From Bacteroidales bacterium (GTDB lineage Bacteria > Bacteroidota > Bacteroidia > Bacteroidales > F082), in assembly GCA_014860665.1 (NCBI GenBank), contig JACZJI010000027.1, positions 1-64,000 of the forward strand: a stretch of 64,000 bases of DNA. Direction: 5' to 3'. A model generated the notes under the pieces. It was not told where the DNA came from, searched no databases, and saw only the letters and a list, made by a program, of their open reading frames with translations. Position numbers and translations under genes: made by a program. Positions 59,880 through 64,000 of this stretch are shown piece by piece (the stretch's first letter is position 1; every line of letters starts with the position of its first letter).

Positions 59880-59887
59880 ATAAAACA

Positions 59888-61279
59888 TTGATCGTTATGA
59901 CATACAAACACTTCTATATAGCCATCTTGTTTCGGTTGATTGTCCTTGTTGTACTGGGAGGAATTGCCACATGGCTGTTTTTGCAAAAGCAATACTGGCT
60001 GGCTGGTTTAACTGCTTTATTTTTGGTGGGCCAGATATTTAATATTATCAGCTATTTTAATAAAATAAATCATTGGATTTCATTCTTTCTGTTGGGAATT
60101 GAAAATGAAGACACCACATTGAAAATACCTGCAAAAACAGGAAACAAAGCCATTGATGAAGTATATCGGGGTTTGAGTCGGCTGAATGAGCTGTTTTGGC
60201 AAACAAAAATGCAAATCAATACGCAGGAACAATACTTTCGATCAGTTATCAGTCAATCTGCTACCGGATTGTTTTCGGTGAATGAGAAGGGCCGTGTATT
60301 GAATGTAAACCCGGCTGCATCAAACCTGACAAACCTTACAGATTACCAGCATGTGAATTCATTGAGATCCATTGATGAGGCATTGCCTGAATTTATCATA
60401 CAATCTTCCGAAAGTGCAGAAGGATTGTCAGCGATCTTTGAAAATCAGTTTGGACAAAAGCTGTTGTTCAAGCTTTCTGATGTAAGTACAAAAAATGAAA
60501 AAATAAGATTGGTGGCAGTGAGTGATATTACCAAAGAACTGGATACCCGGGAAGTTGATGCCTGGATAAAACTTGCCCGGACGCTTTCACATGAAATCAT
60601 GAACAACATTGCCCCTATAACTACTTTATCTCAGGTAATTTCCAAAAAATTCATCAAAGAAAATCACAGGGTTATCAGTGTAGATGAGATTGAACCTAAA
60701 ATATTGTCCGATACAGTGAAAGGTTTGGGAGTGATTGAGGAAAGGAGCCAGGGACTCATGAATTTTGTTGAAAATTACAGAAAGTTTACCAAACTTCCTG
60801 AACCCAATTTGAAAGAAACTGACCTTTCAGCACTCATAAAAAATAATCTTTTGGCTGCAGAAGCGTTTAGAGAATTCGGCAAAATAAAGAAAGAAATTAC
60901 AATCCCTGAACAGATGCCTTTCTTTACAGATGAAAGTTTGCTATCCCAGGTTCTGACGAATTTGTTGAAAAATGCCACTGAAGCACTATTTTCAAGATAT
61001 AACGAAAAGCCAGTTTTAAAAATCAGTCTGACTAAAACAGAAAAAAAAGCCAGAATTGAGATTTCAAATAATGGACCTGAGATTCCTCCTGAAATCAGGG
61101 AACAGATATTTATTCCGTTTTATACGACAAAAGAGGAGGGATCAGGTGTGGGTTTGAGTCTCAGTAAACAGATTATGTTGAAAATGGGCGGAGATGTTGT
61201 TTTGCAGACCGATAAAAACAACTGGACAACTTTTGTTATTACCATTTCTGAATTAACTTCTTATTCTCCAATGTCTTGA
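59888..61279 (+). CDS. PAS-containing sensor histidine kinase
   Basis: Two TM, ARTLSHEIMNNIAPITTLSQ H-box, LLKNATEALFSR N-box, GSGVGLSLSKQIM G-box. Confidence 0.95.
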   Translation: MIVMTYKHFYIAILFRLIVLVVLGGIATWLFLQKQYWLAGLTALFLVGQIFNIISYFNKINHWISFFLLGIENEDTTLKIPAKTGNKAIDEVYRGLSRLNELFWQTKMQINTQEQYFRSVISQSATGLFSVNEKGRVLNVNPAASNLTNLTDYQHVNSLRSIDEALPEFIIQSSESAEGLSAIFENQFGQKLLFKLSDVSTKNEKIRLVAVSDITKELDTREVDAWIKLARTLSHEIMNNIAPITTLSQVISKKFIKENHRVISVDEIEPKILSDTVKGLGVIEERSQGLMNFVENYRKFTKLPEPNLKETDLSALIKNNLLAAEAFREFGKIKKEITIPEQMPFFTDESLLSQVLTNLLKNATEALFSRYNEKPVLKISLTKTEKKARIEISNNGPEIPPEIREQIFIPFYTTKEEGSGVGLSLSKQIMLKMGGDVVLQTDKNNWTTFVITISELTSYSPMS

Positions 61280-61327
61280 AAAACTCAAGGCTTAAACTGA
61301 GGCCCGTATTTCAATCAATTAGTGACG

Positions 61328-61780
61328 TTATCTCTTGAAATGCCGGTCAATTTCGCGTTGAGAGTCTTTTTTCTTCAAATCTTCACGTTTATCGTAATGG
61401 TGTTTTCCCTGGGCTAGTCCGATTTCAAGTTTGGCAAGCCCTCTTTCATTGATGAACAATACAATGGGTACAAGGGTGAGGCCTTTTTCCTTGACTTTGA
61501 TAGCCAACTTCTTAAGTTCCCGTTTGTTTAAAAGCAACTTCCGGTCACGTTTTGCCAGGTGATTGTTATAAGTCCCATAGCTATATTCAGCGATATGCAT
61601 TCCTCTTATGAAAAGCTCTCCGTTTTCGAATAGGCCATAAGCATCTGCCAGACTGGCTTTTCCGTTACGAATGGACTTGATTTCTGTTCCGGTCAGGACA
61701 ATCCCAGCTACATACTTTTCAAGTATGAAATACTCGAAAGAAGCTCTTTTATTCCTAATGTGGATGTTGTCCATTGCCAT
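61328..61780 (-). CDS. smpB: SsrA-binding protein
   Basis: [65 protein letters not shown]. Confidence 0.97.
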   Translation of the reverse strand: MAMDNIHIRNKRASFEYFILEKYVAGIVLTGTEIKSIRNGKASLADAYGLFENGELFIRGMHIAEYSYGTYNNHLAKRDRKLLLNKRELKKLAIKVKEKGLTLVPIVLFINERGLAKLEIGLAQGKHHYDKREDLKKKDSQREIDRHFKR

Positions 61781-62030
61781 GACAGTACGATTAAGAGTGC
61801 AAAGATAGCGAAAGAAATTTCTGAAAAAATGGTTCTTTCCTTTTTGAATAAGAAAGATTTAAAAAGCAACTTTCTTGTTTTTTTGGCTACGTGCATCCCT
61901 TACTTTTACATGATTTTATCTTTACTTAAACTTAAGTAAAATATTATTTTATAGTATCTTGTAATGACTGAAGGCTATTCCCACATTACCTTTATTAAAA
62001 CGTTTGATGAGTTAAGTCATTTAGATTTAT

Positions 62031-62038
62031 TATTTTTG
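62031..62038 (+). promoter_or_regulatory. -7 element TATTTTTG upstream of hmgA
   Basis: TAnnTTTG match 30 bp before ATG. Confidence 0.4.
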
Positions 62039-62067
62039 TAATCAGTTTTTATTAAATCTAAATAAAA

Positions 62068-63225
62068 ATGCCTCACTATCAAAAACAAGGGGAAATTCCC
62101 CCAAAACGGCACACCCAATTCAGGAAAGAAGACGGGACATTATACGCTGAAGAGCTGGTTTCGACAGAGGGTTTTTCAGATATCTTTTCTATTGTATATC
62201 ACGAATTTCCTCCTACACGCATACTGAAAATTGGGAAACCTGTTTCTCTTGAAAAACAAATTGCGGTACCGGACAATATGCAGCACCGTCTATTAAGTGG
62301 ATTTAAAATTTCACCGGAAGAAGACTATCTGAAAAGCAGAAAAACAGTGCTTTTTAATGATGACGTGGAGCTGATTCTGGCAGCTCCAAAGCAATCCATG
62401 ACAGATTATTTTTTTAAAAATGCTCTGGCAGATGAAATGATCTTCATTCATAAAGGAAAGGGGGTGATGGAATCTGTGTATGGTTCCTTGTCATTTGAAA
62501 AAGGTGATCAGATTGTGATTCCAAGAGGAACCGTTTATCAGCTTAAGTTTGAGAATGGCGATAATCGTCTGTTTATTGTGGAATCCTATCATCCTATCCG
62601 TTTCCCGAAACGTTACAAAAATGATGATGGCCAGTTGCTGGAGCATGCTCCGTTTTACGAGAGAGATATCAAAGCTCCGGTCTTAAAGGAACATTTTAAC
62701 AAAGAAGGCGAATTCCTCGTGAAAATTAAAAGAAAAGATACGCTGTTCCCGTACGTTTATGCCAACCATCCTTTTGATGCTGTCGGCTGGGACGGTTGCT
62801 TGTATCCTTTCATCTTTTCCATTTATGATTTTGACCCGATTACCGGGAAAATCCATCAGCCCCCCCCGGTGCATCAGGTTTTCGAAACCGCCGGTTTCGT
62901 GGTTTGTAACTTCGTGCCCCGGTTGTTCGATTACCATCCGCTTTCTATTCCTGCGCCTTACAATCACAGTAATGTGGATTCTGATGAAGTGATATACTAT
63001 GTGGATGGTGATTTTATGAGCCGGAATAACATCGGAAAGGGACAGATCACCTTGCATCCCATGGGAATTCCGCATGGCCCGCAGCCGGGAGCAGTAGAGC
63101 GAAGCATAGGAAAGCAGGAGACAGAAGAATACGCTGTAATGGTAGATACATTCAGGCCCTTAAAAATAACCCGTGAAGCCATGGATATTGAAGAACCTGG
63201 ATATTATAAAAGTTGGATTTCATGA
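62068..63225 (+). CDS. hmgA: Homogentisate 1,2-dioxygenase
   Basis: 385 aa; PHYQKQGEIPPKRHTQF, GWDGCLYPFIFSIYDFDPITGKIHQPPPVHQVFE, NSNVDSDEVIYYVDG-like cupin metal site. Confidence 0.93.
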   Translation: MPHYQKQGEIPPKRHTQFRKEDGTLYAEELVSTEGFSDIFSIVYHEFPPTRILKIGKPVSLEKQIAVPDNMQHRLLSGFKISPEEDYLKSRKTVLFNDDVELILAAPKQSMTDYFFKNALADEMIFIHKGKGVMESVYGSLSFEKGDQIVIPRGTVYQLKFENGDNRLFIVESYHPIRFPKRYKNDDGQLLEHAPFYERDIKAPVLKEHFNKEGEFLVKIKRKDTLFPYVYANHPFDAVGWDGCLYPFIFSIYDFDPITGKIHQPPPVHQVFETAGFVVCNFVPRLFDYHPLSIPAPYNHSNVDSDEVIYYVDGDFMSRNNIGKGQITLHPMGIPHGPQPGAVERSIGKQETEEYAVMVDTFRPLKITREAMDIEEPGYYKSWIS

Positions 63226-63286
63226 TTTAAACCAGGAAATATAATTGTTTAACATAACCGGCATTTGCCGGAAAAATTAATGGACT

Positions 63287-64000
63287 ATGAACGAGCAAGA
63301 ATTTCTCCCTATTTCAGGAACAGATTATGTAGAGTTTTATGTGGGAAATGCCAAACAGGCAGCCCATTATTATCAGTCAGCATTTGGTTTTCAACCAGTG
63401 GCTTATGCCGGACTTGAAACAGGATTAAAAGACAGAACTTCCTATGTGGTAAGGCAAAATAAGATTACCTTTGTGTTGACAGCGGGCATGTCGCCTGATT
63501 CGGAAATTACAAAGCATCAGGCAAAGCATGGCGACGGTGTCAAAGTTATCGCTCTTTGGGTTGATGACGCCAGAAAATCTTTTAAAGAAGTGGTGAGCAG
63601 GGGTGCTGAAGTGGTTGAAGCGCCAAAAGAATTGAAAGATGAACACGGTGAAGTTGTGGTGGCTTCCATCAAAACTTATGGAGAGACCATCCATACCTTC
63701 GTGGAGAGGAAAAATTACAATGGCGTTTTCATGCCCGGATTTGTTGAATGGGATCCTGTTTTTAAGGCTTCGGATACTGGTTTGTTGTATGTTGACCATA
63801 TTGTGGGAAATGTAGCTGAGGGAGAGATGAATAAAGTTGTCGAATTTTATCGGGATGTGATGGGGTTTGAACAACTAATATCTTTTGATGACAAAGACAT
63901 TTCGACCGAGTACACCGCTTTAATGAGTAAAGTGGTAAGCAACAAGAATTTCAGAATCAAATTTCCCATAAATGAGCCTGCTAAAGGTTTAAAGAAATCA
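63287..64000 (+). CDS. hppD: 4-hydroxyphenylpyruvate dioxygenase (3' end cut by window)
   Basis: Read directly (absent from ORF track because it runs off the edge): MNEQEFLPISGTDYVEFYVGNAKQAAHYYQSAFGFQPVAYAG...GLLYVDHIVGNVAEGEMNKVVEFYRDVMGFEQL. Confidence 0.93.
   Translation, partial: MNEQEFLPISGTDYVEFYVGNAKQAAHYYQSAFGFQPVAYAGLETGLKDRTSYVVRQNKITFVLTAGMSPDSEITKHQAKHGDGVKVIALWVDDARKSFKEVVSRGAEVVEAPKELKDEHGEVVVASIKTYGETIHTFVERKNYNGVFMPGFVEWDPVFKASDTGLLYVDHIVGNVAEGEMNKVVEFYRDVMGFEQLISFDDKDISTEYTALMSKVVSNKNFRIKFPINEPAKGLKKS

Noticed and set aside
63425-63874. 149-aa minus ORF near the right edge
   Set aside because: Antisense to hppD, which the ORF track omits only because it runs off the window.
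1-64000. tRNA, rRNA, transposase, integrase, toxin-antitoxin or defence-system genes
   Set aside because: Looked for on both strands by motif; none could be supported. A tRNA/ncRNA covariance search was not possible here.

Overview
A 64 kb chromosomal segment from a Bacteroidota bacterium, probably Bacteroidales/Marinilabiliales-like. Support for that: TAnnTTTG -7 elements, DUF6427-purD-glycosyltransferase neighbourhood, TIGR02757, NimA-like and FtsX-type permeases. I find no rRNA, tRNA, CRISPR, transposase or prophage genes. Recognisable modules, left to right: a 5'-truncated PLP enzyme near ygeW/ygeY (selenium/purine-linked); MATE, FtsK, LolA and a DUF3352-like protein; small metabolic and GNAT genes; a SemiSWEET gene followed by a 21-bp tandem-repeat tract; rnhB/DUF6427/purD/glycosyltransferase; an acyl-CoA ligase + two 2-hydroxyacyl-CoA dehydratase subunits + activase operon; two small c-type/haem-binding proteins; a four-subunit 2-oxoacid:ferredoxin oxidoreductase; a MarR-EmrA-EmrB-TolC operon; a CAT-like acetyltransferase; a 5'-nucleotidase; a tandem pair of small secreted 'VNDIPF'-repeat proteins; ppdK; split lysine-ketoglutarate reductase/saccharopine dehydrogenase; DjlA-like; a HlyD/ABC/FtsX-permease operon with a divergent sigma54 response regulator and histidine kinase; smpB; and hmgA-hppD, with hppD cut by the window end. 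The observations most worth following up are: (i) the paired VNDIPF-repeat proteins, which share a TTTGGCAC sigma54-like promoter and a GAAC-N6-GTTC-N6-GAAC upstream element at identical spacing; (ii) the 21-bp/7-codon tandem-repeat tract; (iii) the 2-hydroxyacyl-CoA dehydratase operon of unknown substrate; (iv) ~230-bp direct repeats carrying permease C-terminal relics around an FtsX permease; (v) duplicated 18-bp MarR-type operators. All assignments come from reading the sequence; no database searches were run.
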